Program-made: the position numbers and the translations under genes
The notes under the pieces: generated by a model
Databases searched by the model: none
Told to the model about the DNA's origin: nothing
Seen by the model: the letters and a program-made list of their open reading frames with translations, nothing else
Origin: Rotaria socialis
Lineage: Eukaryota > Rotifera > Eurotatoria > Philodinida > Philodinidae
Direction: 5' to 3'
NCBI GenBank assembly: GCA_905331475.1
Contig: CAJNYU010002675.1
Coordinates: 124,001-188,000, forward strand
Length of the DNA stretch: 64,000 nucleotides
Part shown: in pieces, positions 1-11,195 of the stretch
How positions within the stretch are numbered: position 1 is the stretch's first letter
How the letters are laid out: every line of letters starts with the position of its first letter

Positions 1-2
1 GT

Positions 3-569
3 TTCTTACCGAAAATACTTTCACTTCGTCAAATTTGTATACTTTCATTTAAACGATCAATTATTTATAATCGAAATAAAAAACAATTATCACAACATGA
101 TCTATTAGACAATGCTTTACAACAATGTTTTCAAATAAGCTCAAATGAAAATATGGGATCAAATGAACTATTATATAGAAAATCATTTGATGATATTTCA
201 ATATCAAGTAGTAAAAAGAATTTTAAATCAAGTAAAAAATCCCGAAAACCAACTAATGATCTTGAACAGCAAGCACAGCATATGCAATCGAGTTGGTCGA
301 TTTTTACGAATAAATTTAAACATCAAAGATCAACAAGTTCACAACAAGACCCATTGATTCTATCGACAAGTTCATCACCATCACCCTCTTTGACAAATAA
401 TGATCATCCAATGAAAAATTTAGCTTTGACAATATTAAAATCTTCAACAAAACTCGATAGTTTACTTGACTTTCCTTCGTTAAAAAATAACTCATTACTT
501 GATGAAGATATAAAAACAGCAATAATCACATATAATCTTGAAGGAAATGATTCATCGAATGAGATATAA
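3..569 (+). CDS. 3' end of an unrecognised gene (partial)
   Basis: An open frame runs from the window edge to a TAA at 569, about 188 codons. I do not recognise the family. It is rich in Ser, Lys, Asn and Gln, with a basic stretch (SKKSRK) and a Ser-rich tract (SSSPSPS), so much of it is probably disordered; a few hydrophobic helical-looking segments occur near the start (DLLDNALQQCFQ). No upstream stop is visible, so the 5' part lies outside the window. AATAAAA follows about 25 bases after the stop and could serve as a polyadenylation signal. The long frame and the stop-poly(A) spacing support a real terminal exon. Confidence 0.55.
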   Translation, partial: FLPKILSLRQICILSFKRSIIYNRNKKQLSQHDLLDNALQQCFQISSNENMGSNELLYRKSFDDISISSSKKNFKSSKKSRKPTNDLEQQAQHMQSSWSIFTNKFKHQRSTSSQQDPLILSTSSSPSPSLTNNDHPMKNLALTILKSSTKLDSLLDFPSLKNNSLLDEDIKTAIITYNLEGNDSSNEI

Positions 570-724
570 TTTTATTTATTTATTTTATTAATAATAAAAT
601 ATGAAAAAAATAATTAGCATAAATTCCAGTGTAATTAGTAGTGAGGGTGCAACCATAAAGAACGTCTTGAAGTCATCACGCTCATAGCATTGCCATTAGA
701 CATGAATCAAGAATGACAATTCAA

Positions 725-1140
725 CAAGGGGGAAAAGGCGGATTTGAGAATTTTAGGATTTTAGGATTTTCAAAATCCGAAAATCCAAACCGTAAATCAT
801 GAAATTTCCATCTGAATTTTTTCCATATGTAGGTCTCATGATCCTTAGAACATTCTAAAATTTTCAGCGCAAACGGATGTTTCCTTCTCAAGATAGTGAA
901 TGCGCAAGAAATGCTCATTTCACGGCAAGGTCAGAAAATCCAGTTTTTTTTTGAAAACTCAAGATTTTAAGAAGAAAACATTTGTTCGAGTTGAAACTTT
1001 TAGGATCTTCTATGGGCCATGAAACCTATATATGCGAAGAATTTCAGGTCGAAACTACGTCATTAATAGGTGGGGAGATGCTTTTCAATTTTGGGATTTT
1101 TCGGATTTAAAATTCCAAAAAATCCGCCGTTTTCCTCTTG
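725..1140. mobile_element. Non-autonomous hAT-type MITE, 416 bp
   Basis: The element starts CAAGGGGGAAAAGGCGG and its other end, read on the opposite strand, starts CAAGAGGAAAACGGCGG. An identical 8-bp direct repeat, CAATTCAA, lies on both sides (717-724 and 1141-1148). Inverted ends starting with CA plus an 8-bp target duplication are the hallmark of the hAT superfamily. There is no coding capacity inside, so it would need a transposase from elsewhere. ATTTT/GGATTTT-like words recur within both ends. Confidence 0.8.
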
Positions 1141-1148
1141 CAATTCAA

Positions 1149-2258
1149 TCTTTGGCATTCTGGTAGAAACAACAAGAAATGTGTTGAACTGTAGGATAGA
1201 CAGTTTTTTACAAAATAAGACATCGACAAGATTGGTGTCACATATGATTCAGTTTTGGTCTAGGTTCTCCGTAAACTTGCAATAAAGATTAGCTATAAGT
1301 GAAACCTTATTTTATAGGGAACTGTTTCCTCTGGAATTGTGAGTGCATTCTACTTATAGAAGTATAGAGAAAAAACGGATTTCCCTGCACATTCCTGATG
1401 CTCATCGGCAGTTTTCGGTTGAAATTCTATTTCAATTTTTGGCAGCAAAAAAGTAAAGGCAAGCTCAAAATCTCATTTATCGCAGGAGAAAAGGAGTCTC
1501 TCTACCACAGAAACGCTCGTAGTGTAACTTCTATAGAAGAAACTTTTCTTGTTTGCTTAAATGGGAAATGAATCGAACAAAATCTAAATATAATTTGAGA
1601 TAAAGTGATATATGCTCTCCAAGTAGTTACTTTTTCAAGTCGTACTATGAATATTATTCTTATCTGCCAATGATTTTTCAAAGAGTCGACGTTTCTACAA
1701 CAAGCTTTGTGTATTTATAAAAGTCATCATCATTGAAATAGATTGATATGAACAGTTTTCGAAGCAAATGAAATTCGAACATCGGCAAACAAAAGATCTT
1801 TCTGGAGATTTTGTTTCTTTGTATTCATATTGGAGAGTCAAATGTCGGTTTTTATACGTACGTCTTTTATCTATGAGCACTAATTGATTTACTCCATAAG
1901 GCATGACTTAGGCTCACATAATTGCACTTCTTTAAATAGTGCCATACAAACAGTTAATGAATCTAAGAGTAATTACTCACATGATTTTAAAGGAGAATTT
2001 AAAAAAGATGAAGTTAATATTCAAATGGTCCACTTAACACTTTTTGTTCGGCATTTGTTTTTATGATAAATTCAATGAGTCTTTCTTTAGTAAATTGTTT
2101 TGCAGAATGTTTACTTATGTAATATTGACCTAAAATGCCATGTTCGAATATTTGTCATAGAGGAAAAGGAAGAGTCAGAAAGGTCATCTGAGCTCATCCG
2201 TAGAGAAAAACAAGATGAAAAATTAGATTTGTTGTGATTAATGCCAAGAAGCATGGCG
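1149..2258. other. Intergenic, nothing recognised
   Basis: AT-rich sequence between two short transposons. No frame with protein-like composition, no tRNA and no clear repeat was seen on either strand. Confidence 0.5.
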
Positions 2259-2260
2259 TA

Positions 2261-2595
2261 TCCAGGTGAATGAATCCGATACCGAATCCGACGAGTCAAC
2301 AAAGCCCCATGAGAGTCTGGATTGAGGAACTACTAACGGATCCCTAGCGTTGGAATCCGGTGAACATCCGACCAAATCCAACAACCGAATTCAATAGGAA
2401 TTTTAGAAGTCGGATTCCAACGAGGTCTTAAAGAAATCTATCGGGTTTTCACTGGTTTCTGCAAGAATCGATCGGATTCCAACACTAGGGATCCGTGAGT
2501 AGGCCCACAACCCGGATTTGCTTCGAATCCTGCAGGAACCGATCGAAATCCGATCGAGTCCGGTTGGATCCAGGTATCGGATTGTTCGTCCTGGG
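2261..2595. mobile_element. Short CCCAGG-ended element with GGAATCCG-type palindromes
   Basis: The right end read inward is CCCAGGACGAACAATCCGAT and the left end is TCCAGGTGAATGAATCCGAT, about 24 bp of imperfect inverted repeat with one likely mutation in the first base. TA lies on both sides (2259-2260 and 2596-2597), fitting a 2-bp target duplication. The interior is much richer in G+C than its surroundings and is built from degenerate words such as GGATTC, GGAATCC and CCGAT repeated in both orientations. It belongs with the elements at 6306, 14983 and 16831. Confidence 0.65.
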
Positions 2596-2631
2596 TAGTG
2601 TATTGTCTTCTATCGAAGAGAACGAGCATTC

Positions 2632-3000
2632 ATAACGAATTTATCTTAAAAAAATGCGGAAACATCGGATTTGCATCCGATTATTATAAGTACTGCAAAA
2701 ACTGAGTCGATTTATATATGTTGTGAATAATATTGAGAAAAAAAATTTTTTTTTTTTGAGAAAATCCCTGTCCCCCCCCCTCAAGGATGGTCTGGTCAAT
2801 AATGACAATTTTTTCGATAACTCAGCCATTTTTTGACTGATCCCTCTCATCTTCGAACTCGACCGAGATATTGATGAGACAATTCTGTGCACAAAATTTC
2901 AGCTCAATCGGATGTAACTGTGAAGAGTTATCGTGCACACGGACGGACGGACACACTGACCGGTTCTAGTGTACTCACCTTTTGAGTACACAAATATAAA
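2632..3000 (-). repeat. Dispersed repeat, copy A (inverted relative to copy B)
   Basis: On the minus strand this segment matches 7728-8258 on the plus strand: GTGTACTC, CAGTGTGTCCG, a string of CCGTCCGTC, GATTGAGCTGA, then GTCGAGTTCGAAGATGAGA and finally a poly-A/T stretch and CACAACATATATAAATCGAC. Copy B has about 175 bp extra between CAGTTTTT and GCAGTAC. Short open frames across both copies give similar peptides, but this reflects shared DNA, not a proven protein. Family not identified. Confidence 0.75.
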
Positions 3001-3161
3001 CTATTGAAGTCTAGTCAAAAAGTTTGAAAATCATCGATTTTAATAAAATTCTAATAGTAAAGTCTCTGCTAACAACCTTTTTTTAATCTGTAAATAATAT
3101 TTGATGAAAATAATAAAATAACAATCTAAATGAAATGTTTAAGAACAAAAACAAAACATAC

Positions 3162-4008
3162 CAGGAATTAAAGAGACTAGATTCATTATTGTCTGTACTG
3201 AAGTTCGAATAGGTGATAATATAAATAATACCTAAATATCAACGTCGTCTATACATATAAGAATTAATTAAAATAAAATTTGAACCTTTTTTCGTAATAA
3301 AATAAGTTTAAAAAGTATAAATGTTTTACGTCGATAACGAATAACAAGGTCACGCGCTGAATAATACTGTAAATTGAATTCTGGAGGATTTTTATTTAAA
3401 TTATCAACAAAATCTTCAAACATTTGTCTTTGATTAAAATTTTTTTCTTCAAAATATGTTTCAGTTAACCTTCCAAGTTCTTCACTAATATTTCCATAAA
3501 CAGGCTAAAAATTAAGTTGATTTTCTTTCTTACTCGACGTAAAATAAGACAAACACTTTTTTGAATTTCTTATTATGTCCGCTTCTTTATTGATTACAGT
3601 CTGAATTCGAAAGAAAAAAAGAATTAAATATTTAAGGATAAAATAAAATAAAATAAAACTAAACACAAACGTTGGCATCGATTCGTCTATAGGAGGCAAT
3701 ACCAAATAATGTCTTATTTGAATCTTGATCTTGATCAATTGATGGAATATGAAAATAAATTAAATCTTTATTTCTGTTATGCACACCATCGGGTAAAGCT
3801 AAACTGCCAATATTCGACCAGCGTTCATCAATGGGTTCGTTTAATAAAGAATAACTAAATTCAATCTTAGATATTTATTCATTTTTTTAAATTAGTTTCA
3901 AATTCTATTCAATAAAATGCCTGATGACTTTTTTTTATGATGAAATTCAAATATAATTAAATGAACAACCAGCGATTCTTCACAGGAGAGATTTTCTACG
4001 TTCAGCAT
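3162..4008 (-). pseudogene. AVL9: AVL9 homolog, truncated 5' fragment (uDENN region)
   Basis: AVL9 is a DENN-domain protein linked to late secretory traffic. Five minus-strand exons follow the family order: 3929-4008 (start ATG at 4008; VVHLIIFEFHHKK), 3671-3865 (GSLALPDGVHN, FGIASYRRI), 3534-3600, 3286-3504 (VYGNISEEL, YFEEKNF, ILFKLILL) and 3162-3231 (VLFILSPIRTS, LVSLIPG). Introns are 30-70 bp with GT and AG ends. After 3162 no further AVL9-like exon could be found, and a dispersed repeat starts near 3000, so most of the protein is missing. Two junctions do not hold phase: an A8 run at the end of exon 1 is one base short and an A6 run at about 3557-3562 is one base long. This is either a decayed copy or a truncated copy with assembly errors. 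Family assignment is strong; gene status is uncertain. Confidence 0.75.
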
Positions 4009-4933
4009 TTTCTTTTTCTAATAATAAATCGAATTGATTTCCATTTTACTTATGTGCTTTTTATTAGTGTTTTTAATAAATAAAAGAAATCTTTTTTTTT
4101 CTCATAGATTAAATAAATCGAAGACGAAGAAAATATCTAAATATAATCCAAGCTTGTCAAACCTTCTGATTTTTAGACTTATCTTATGGTTAAAAAATCT
4201 CCTTGTATCAGGAGCTGTCTTTTAAGATTCTCCCCTATTTTTACGATTTGTTTTCATTTTGAAGGTTAATGACATTTTCAGTTACTAACATAAGATAATT
4301 TAAGAAGAGAGAAAAGAGAAGTATCACACTGTTTGATGAATGAAGTGGCAAATAACAAATGTTATTTTCATTGATTCAGTAGAGGAACAATCTTTACTAT
4401 GTGTGGAAAGTTTTGATTCTGTTTCACTAAAACAAAAGTCAAACGGCTGTGAAATGATTAGGAGTTTAGAATACATCTGATTATCTTAGTTTTTTTTTCT
4501 TATGCAGCATTTTAACAACAATGTATCCGTGCCAATAGTTTAGCAACAGAAAATATCAATCAGTTTTTTTGGATAAAAGTTGTAATTTTCTTCGAAAAAA
4601 GGTAGTCAAAAACGTTCATGATTTCGATGAATATCTTCTGTTTCTTTTCCTCATTTTTCAAAAAAATCTTCCAGTTAACTCCTAGTTTTCGAAATTTGAA
4701 TTTGGCAATCTAGATATTATCTAAAATAAAATGTTTTATGTTAACTTTATCTTACTATAAAATCATGACAAAAAAACCTAAGTCAATAATCAATAATTTC
4801 TATGATCCGTATATAAATACATATTAATAATAAAAATCGATCTATTATTAAATCTATAATGATGATTGATAGAGATTTGTTTTTTGAAATAGAAAATAAA
4901 AAATGTAATTCAATAATCAATCCAATAATAAAG

Positions 4934-4994
4934 GGTGTGGGTGTGGGGCATGCTGTGGGTGCCACTCTTCCTCTTACCCGCACCCACACCCACA
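4934..4994. repeat. Palindromic TGTGGG-like motif block
   Basis: The left arm GGGTGTGGGTGTGGGGCATG faces the right arm ACCCGCACCCACACCCACA, forming an imperfect inverted repeat around a short CT-rich centre. The unit TGTGGG matches what I recall as the telomeric repeat of bdelloid rotifers, but only a few units are present, so a relic or chance similarity is possible. Confidence 0.5.
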
Positions 4995-5138
4995 TCGCTT
5001 AAAATTAGGGACTCTCTAAGGATTCATCAGGGGCTCTCGACTGGGGAAAGTATAATTGGTTGAATTGGATTTAATATTAGAAAAATCACATTCAAAACCA
5101 TTAAGTGGACAGATAACGGAATTTTTTTGTAAGAAGAG

Positions 5139-5231
5139 GTGTAAAATCGGTGCTAGGTCAATTCGTCGTCGGACAATTCGTTGTATGAACAATTTGTTAT
5201 CAGACTATTCGTCGCGAATGTAGTGTAAAAT
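5139..5231. repeat. CAATTCGTCG-like word cluster flanked by a 9-bp direct repeat
   Basis: Words related to ATTCGTCG and CAATTCGTTG occur about four times in 5158-5219. The identical 9-mer GTGTAAAAT sits on both sides (5139-5147 and 5223-5231). No inverted ends were found, so a target-site origin is only a possibility. Confidence 0.35.
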
Positions 5232-5477
5232 ATTATAAATGTGTTATGTTCTTTCTGTAATTGGCTTAAGTAAAACTGTGTTTAAATTAACTAATAAGCT
5301 TGTCAATTTTGTTAACACTGTTATCCGCATCAAGCAAAAAATCAGTATTCTAATAGCATTTTCGAATAAATATAAAAAAACAATTAATTTGAAAGTTGAC
5401 TATAAAACAATTCTAAAAAGTGAGGAGAGTCACTTATTTCAATAGTAATATAATAATTTGCTACTGTTTTAAGAACG

Positions 5478-6305
5478 ATGAGTACGATCAAAAAATTCTC
5501 AAGCAAGAAAGGAAAATCGATGCTTGGTTATGAAGGTTATATCTATACTTTGGAACGAAAAACTGATGTAAAAATGATTTTTCGATGCCAGAATCGAGAT
5601 TGCAAAGGTAAATTTAAATTAAAAAAATAATTTTCGCTAATTTTGATCATTGATTAGGTCGTTGTCATACGAGCCCGTCAATGGATACTGTTCTTTCAGA
5701 ACCAACTGAACATTGTCATGCGCCGAATCTAGGCAAAATTCCAGTTTTAGATATCAAGAACAAAATAAAATCTCGAGCGGCAGACAGCGAAGAACAATCA
5801 AGTACTATTCTACATTCTGTATTGAGATCTTTTCCTCTAGATTCAGCTGGCCAACTGCCTAAAACTGACACACTTTTGAGAACAATTCGTCGACAACGTC
5901 AAGCAATATCAGTGAATGCCGACAACCGACTTCCTGACCATCTGAAGCAAACAGATCGTGGTGAAAATTTTGTCCTTCACGAAGACAACAAAATGATCAT
6001 TTTTACTACGACCTCGAATCTTTCAATTTTGGAAGCCTGTAAACATTGGTTTGCGGATGGGACATTCAAAGTAATAGAAATATATTTCTCTATTTTTGCT
6101 TATTCAAAATCATATTAGGTGTGTCCGAAAGACTTTTATCAAATGTTCACGTTGCACGGATTGTTCAAATCGCAAGTAATTCCATGAGTATATGGTCTAC
6201 TCATTGGAAAGAGTACTTCTGATTATGATCAGTTCTTCGAACGTATCATGGAATAAGGCAATTTCAATCCAGATTCAATATTGACTGATTTCGAGGCGGC
6301 AACAA
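5478..6305 (+). pseudogene. FLYWCH zinc-finger / MULE transposase, broken
   Basis: Three exons can be read: 5478-5607, 5658-6070 and 6119 onward, with GT-AG introns of about 50 bp. The first part is a FLYWCH-type zinc finger: GYEGYIYTLERK, then CQNRDCKGRCHT and a distal HCHAP. The later part matches the MULE transposase core: FADGTFKVCPKDFYQM, YGLLIGKST and DSILTDFEAA, which carry the conserved acidic residues of this family. Exon 3 has in-frame TGA at 6185 and TAA at 6254, and the frame is cut at 6305 by the start of a CCCAGG-ended element. It cannot make a full transposase. Identification of the family is firm; loss of function follows from the stops and the truncation. Confidence 0.8.
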
Positions 6306-6678
6306 CCCAGGTCATTATCGATCCGTCGGTTCTTGTCGAGCGGGTTATAATTCCGATGTCACATGGTGATCGGATTCGGTCGGTTAATTTCTGACGAATT
6401 CCGATGCTTTTCCTTGTTTTCTTCTGAAATCTGGTTGCTGGATTCTCCGAGAACCGGTCAGATTTATATTGCCGGAAAATATCAGGTTAGATGATACGAT
6501 TGGGCCGTATCCGACGTGATCCGACAATATCCGGTAACGAAACTTTACCGGAATCCACCGTGCCGCATGACGCTCGATTTCATGGTAGATCCGGCTTAAT
6601 CAGTATCACCGGAACCAATCGGATCATATCAGAACGGAACGGTCCTACTAACCGGATTAAGCCACTTACTACAACACA
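6306..6678. mobile_element. CCCAGG-ended palindrome-rich element, runs into the gap
   Basis: It starts CCCAGGTCATTATCGATCCG right inside the transposase fragment and continues with GGATTCGG, CCGGAA, GGAACC and related words in both orientations, the same style as 2261-2595 and 16831-17133. The right end is not visible because 6679-6778 is unknown sequence. The expected target duplication would be AA. Confidence 0.6.
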
Positions 6679-6778
6679 NNNNNNNNNNNNNNNNNNNNNN
6701 NNNNNNNNNNNNNNNNNNNNNNNNNNNNNNNNNNNNNNNNNNNNNNNNNNNNNNNNNNNNNNNNNNNNNNNNNNNNNN
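6679..6778. other. Assembly gap (100 N)
   Basis: Exactly 100 consecutive N, a conventional placeholder length, so the true distance is unknown. It interrupts a palindrome-rich repeat, which probably caused the gap. Confidence 0.98.
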
Positions 6779-7468
6779 AGTCACTTCCTGCACAACATCC
6801 CGATATTGCAATGACCTACGTAAACATGGTCTTGTGTATGAAGACAAGGATGAATTAGAGTAGGTATTGGCATTGTTAAATAAATTTTGCATCCTGTAGT
6901 GTCATTCCCAACTTCTTAGTGTCGGAACTGTTCAATTCACAGAAGTATGTAGATATTGAGTGAAAATATAGCTATCATTGACATAAAATAATTCTTTCCG
7001 GTGTGAATATAGTTATAGAGGTTGAAACAAGAATTTTATTAGCAATATCTGCATTGCTGTTGTTCCATTTTTTTCTTCATTGATTCATAGGTGCTGATGG
7101 TGAATCGCTGAAATTGAATGAATTCTATGAATATAATCTTTTGTTTGTTAATCCTATCAGTACGGAATAGAATTGGTAAAACATGCATGAGGAGTATGTA
7201 TCTAAACGGAATACATCTCTTGAATGCGTTAACTAATGAAACTTTCTTGTAATAGGCTGTTTTGAATGAAATAAATAAGAATTTACTTTTCCCACCGAAG
7301 ACGGTTCGTGGAACTGTAGATGGGATATGAGAACTAAAATGAATTAATGTGATAGCGCTGATTCTTAGTGGAGAACAGAAGGGAAAATAGTTAGTTGGAA
7401 TAGGTTTCTCGACTTTGAAAATGGAAGAAAATATTGGGATTGAGTTTTCATATATGTCATAGTATCTG
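6779..7468. other. Intergenic between gap and transposon
   Basis: No recognisable gene. A 172-codon minus-strand open frame (7039-7557) crosses the transposon end at 7469 and shows no family features, so it is not called. Confidence 0.4.
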
Positions 7469-7488
7469 CCCATGTCGTTCATTTTTTC

Positions 7489-7600
7489 AACCAGCGCCGC
7501 TATAGCGGCAAAACGCAATATAGCGGCGCTATATTGCAAGATGGCTTCGCTATACATCGTTAAATTTTGCCACTTTTTGTGGCGTTATAACGATAACGTG
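7489..7600. repeat. Left subterminal GCTATAGC palindrome array
   Basis: Degenerate copies of the palindrome GCGCTATAGCGC occur four to five times, ending in TGGCGTTATAACG. The array lies about 20-130 bp inside the left end of the transposon and has a counterpart at the right end. Confidence 0.65.
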
Positions 7601-7727
7601 TTTCATGTTATACTCTTAATATTCTGATTGATCAAAACAATCATAATTCGCGAAATCAGGTGATTGTGTTCAGAACATTTCGGCATAATCTTACGCTCAT
7701 GGATTTCTTACGATAAATCTTTTTTGT

Positions 7728-8258
7728 GTACTCAAAAAAAAAAGAGTACACTATAGAATCGGTCAGTGTGTCCGGCCGTCCGTCAGTCCGTTTATTCGAT
7801 AACTCTTCACAATTACATTCGATTGAGCTGAGATTTTGTGCACAGAATTGTCTTATCAATATCTAGGTCGAGTTCGAAGATGAGAAGGATCCGTCAAGAA
7901 ATGGCTGAGTTGTCGAAAAAATTGTCATTTTTGATCAGACCATCCCTGAGGGGGAGTACAGGGATTTTTCAAAAAAAAAATTTTCTCAGAATTATTCACA
8001 ACATATATAAATCGACTCAGTTTTTAACGCTGATTCTAAATCTGATATTAGTTTTGAACTAAGTCATAGCTTTCTAACGAAACATCGCCTGAAAAACGTC
8101 TCAAAATTCACAAAAACTCCATCCAGAAATCAAATTGTCTAGTTTCTCATGATAATTTTCGTGTTCAGGCATTCTAGAATGACTCATATGTCGCATGCAC
8201 TTTTTGCAGTACACATAACTCTCGGATGAAATCCGAAGTTTCCACATTTTTTTTATTT
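7728..8258 (+). repeat. Dispersed repeat, copy B
   Basis: This is the plus-strand partner of 2632-3000, sharing GAGTACAC, GTCAGTGTGTCCGG, CGATTGAGCTGAGATTTTGT, GTCGAGTTCGAAGATGAGA, a poly-A stretch and TATATAAATCGACTCAG. About 175 bp (8024-8205) between CAGTTTTT and GCAGTAC has no counterpart in copy A. It lies inside the transposon, directly upstream of the transposase start. Confidence 0.7.
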
Positions 8259-8271
8259 CGTTTCAGATTAA

Positions 8272-11195
8272 ATGTATAGATTTTCACGTAAAGTAAATCT
8301 ACGACGTCGTATTCGACAAATACAACGTCAATCAGTTCGTCATATTATTGTTCCTGATAATGAACTTTCTGGTGATAATTCTAGTGAAAGCAATAGTGAG
8401 CAGTTTATACTGATGCATGATCAAGAAGAAGAAATCATATGAAGAAACATTTCGCACAATTATTAATAATAATTTTGTTTCGTTTCCATCATGTATTAAT
8501 CATTTGGATGAAGATACTGATTGGGCCAGTGAAGATGAATACGAACAAGATAAACGTTCACTTTACTCTGGCTTTCCTCTCAGTGTTACTAAAGCAGTTC
8601 ATCTTATTACGAACTTTTATTTAGATATTAATTGGGATAAGCAGAAGGTTAATGGCTTACTTCGTTTAATCAAACGCTTACTGCCAAAGCCAAATTTACT
8701 ACCTTCAACATTAAAACGTGTGAATAAACTCTTGCATCTTGCTCCGTTAACGACCACTACCTTACTTTGTAGCGACTGTTATCAATCATGTAAAAGAGCT
8801 GGATTTCGTTCCAAAACTTGTGCCAATCCAAGTTGTTCAACATCTTTTAGACAACGTCGAAGTACAGAAATAATCGAAATTGTTCGCTTTGATGTTAGAT
8901 CGCAAATACAGTGGATTATGAACAGAAATGTTGCTTTTATAAATAAATCACACTTCTTTCCATCGAACGATATTTGTTTTGGTGAACAGTATCAAAATAT
9001 GTCAGATCGTAGCAACAATACAATCACATTAATTGTTCATTCAGATGGTGCACCTATCGTTCGTTCATCAAAACAATCAATATGGCCTTGTTTTGCTTCA
9101 ATCACAGAGATTTCTCCACCTCTAAGAGAATTTCAATCCAATATAATTATTTTGGCACTCTGGTTATCCAAGAAGAAACCAGATGTTAATATTTTTCTGA
9201 CAGAAACTGTTAATGATCTTTCTTTACTGATTCATGATGAAACATCGCTATTTATTGGAGCTAAAGAATACAAAATTCAACTTCGTACACAATTCTTTAT
9301 TTCTGACTTGCCGACCAAAACCTTATTTTGTTGTACAACTTACTTTAATGGATACTCGGCTTGCACCTTTTGCTGCAGTAGGGGTAATTTGTTTTTTCCT
9401 ATTTAGAAAATGTTGGTTTTTATCTTATGGATAATTTATAAAAATCTCTTTTTCTGATTTAAAAAATCTGTTAATTTATTGGCTTTAAAAATTATTTTTT
9501 CTTTAGTTAAAAAAAAGATACCTTTGAATACTATTTTTCTATCAATATCAACATTACTATTTTATCTTATTTTTAATGAAGTTGTTTTTTTTTCTAGGTA
9601 TATGGAGTCCGGATTATAAAAAAGTCCTTTATCCATATGAAAACAATGATCTTACAGCACGTACACATGATAGTTATCTTAAAGCAGCAAGAGAAGCTAT
9701 ACGAAAATCAAATGGTGGTAAAGAAGTAGCAGTGGAAGGAATTAAAGGTTTATCTTCTTTACTGCGAATATTCAACTGTCCTACGCAAATAATTTACGAT
9801 TTTATGCACCTAGTTTGTCTAGGGCATATTCCATATTTGATTAATCGATGGTGTTCATTAATTGACAAAAAGACGATATTGGCAATTGATAAGAAACTTC
9901 AACAATTACGTATTCCTCACAATATGAAAGTTGTTTTTCTTGAATCGATTACTATGGCATCTCAATGGAAGGCAAAAAATTCTCGACTATTTGTATTACA
10001 TGTTGGCGTGCCCATAATGCTCAATCATTTACCCAATATATTATTTTCTCACTTCGTTATTTATTCATTAGCAATAAAGCTCTTATATTCGCCTGAAACG
10101 AAACAAGAAGTATTATTCGCCGAGCGTCTGATCGAATATTATTGTCAAACGGCACCTCTAGTTCATGATCCTTCAATAGAAATTTTTTCTTTACATGCAC
10201 ATCTTCATCTGTCGTATCAAGTTCGTCTGCATGGTGGCTTAGCTCACATGTCAGCATTTGCATTTGAATCATTAATTCGATATATTAAAAATAAGGCTCA
10301 TGGTAGCTGCAATCTCGCTTCTCGAATAGCGTATTGGGTCAGCATGCAGCATGCAGTGAAATCGAACAAAGTCAATTTACGAGAAGATTGCCTCATGAAT
10401 GTAAAAATATATTTAAGATAAAAATCTATTAAAATTCTTACGATTTTATCTGTGCAGTATGATTCATTCTACTTTGTTTAATAATTCGAATAAGCTAGAG
10501 AGAAAAATAAACAATTCATAATTTCTTTGTTCTTGTGACCCATATAGTTATACAAGAAGTGTGATTTTTTCTCTATTCTCTATTCTCACACAAAAAGCAG
10601 ACGGCGAAATAAGCGAGTAGAATAATCGCGTTAAAATAACTACTGTAGACACCTATCATATTCTCTATAAAGAACAAACAATCATTGTCTATCTTTCTTT
10701 TCTTTGACATAGAAATTCAACTCGTCCGATCTTATATTCGTTCAATACCTTCCAACATTTCGTGATTCATTACGTCGTACAAATATTGATTATACTAAAA
10801 TATCGACTTTATACAAACGTTACCAATACTCATTCGTTATTTTTCATTCTTTGATATACGATGATGCATTTAATTGTAACAGTCATATTATTTCTTTCAT
10901 TAATAATGTTAATAATAATATGATATGTTATGGTAGTATAATAGTATTTTTCTCAAGTAATGATATAATGTATGCTTTTATACAACGATATGTTGATTGT
11001 AACAAACAAACGTCACATTACGTAGATCTACCAAAACAATTACATGATCGAATAAACATTTTTTATCGTATTGTTTCACTTTCTAACAACTTTATCATCA
11101 TTCCAGTTGGTTTTATTCGTCATAAATGCATTATAGTTCCAATATCCGATGCATTTTGTATATCAGAAATAAAGATTGATTATGAACATGATTGA
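8272..11195 (+). CDS. Tnp2-like transposase with DUF4218-like region (one frameshift)
   Basis: Exons 8272-9383, 9598-10400 and 10713-11195 join in phase with GT-AG introns. Exon 1 opens with a basic N-terminus (MYRFSRKVNLRRR). It has a C-rich segment (LCSDCYQSC, CANPSCS) and the Tnp2-like block HSDGAPIVRSSKQSIWP, then FNGYSACTFC; exon 2 has IIYDFMHLVCLGH and the DUF4218-like LHAHLHLSYQVRLHGGL plus FAFESLIRYIK. Exon 3 ends in a conserved-looking tail (IIIPVGFIRHKCIIVP, DYEHD). The acidic residues in SDG and DFMH are likely part of the catalytic site. The frame from the ATG at 8272 stops at 8442, and the main frame is offset by one base near 8430, so one indel or an unrecognised start must be assumed. 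The protein would cut and join element ends. Confidence 0.75.

Larger units (their letters stand above)
4009..5477. other. Intergenic; two short motif clusters only
   Basis: No gene was recognised. It contains a palindromic TGTGGG-like block (4934-4994) and a cluster of CAATTCGTCG-like words (5158-5219), listed separately. The rest is AT-rich sequence without visible coding signal. Confidence 0.5.

Noticed and set aside
7039..7557. 172-codon minus-strand frame
   Set aside because: It crosses the transposon end at 7469, has low-information composition and matches no family.
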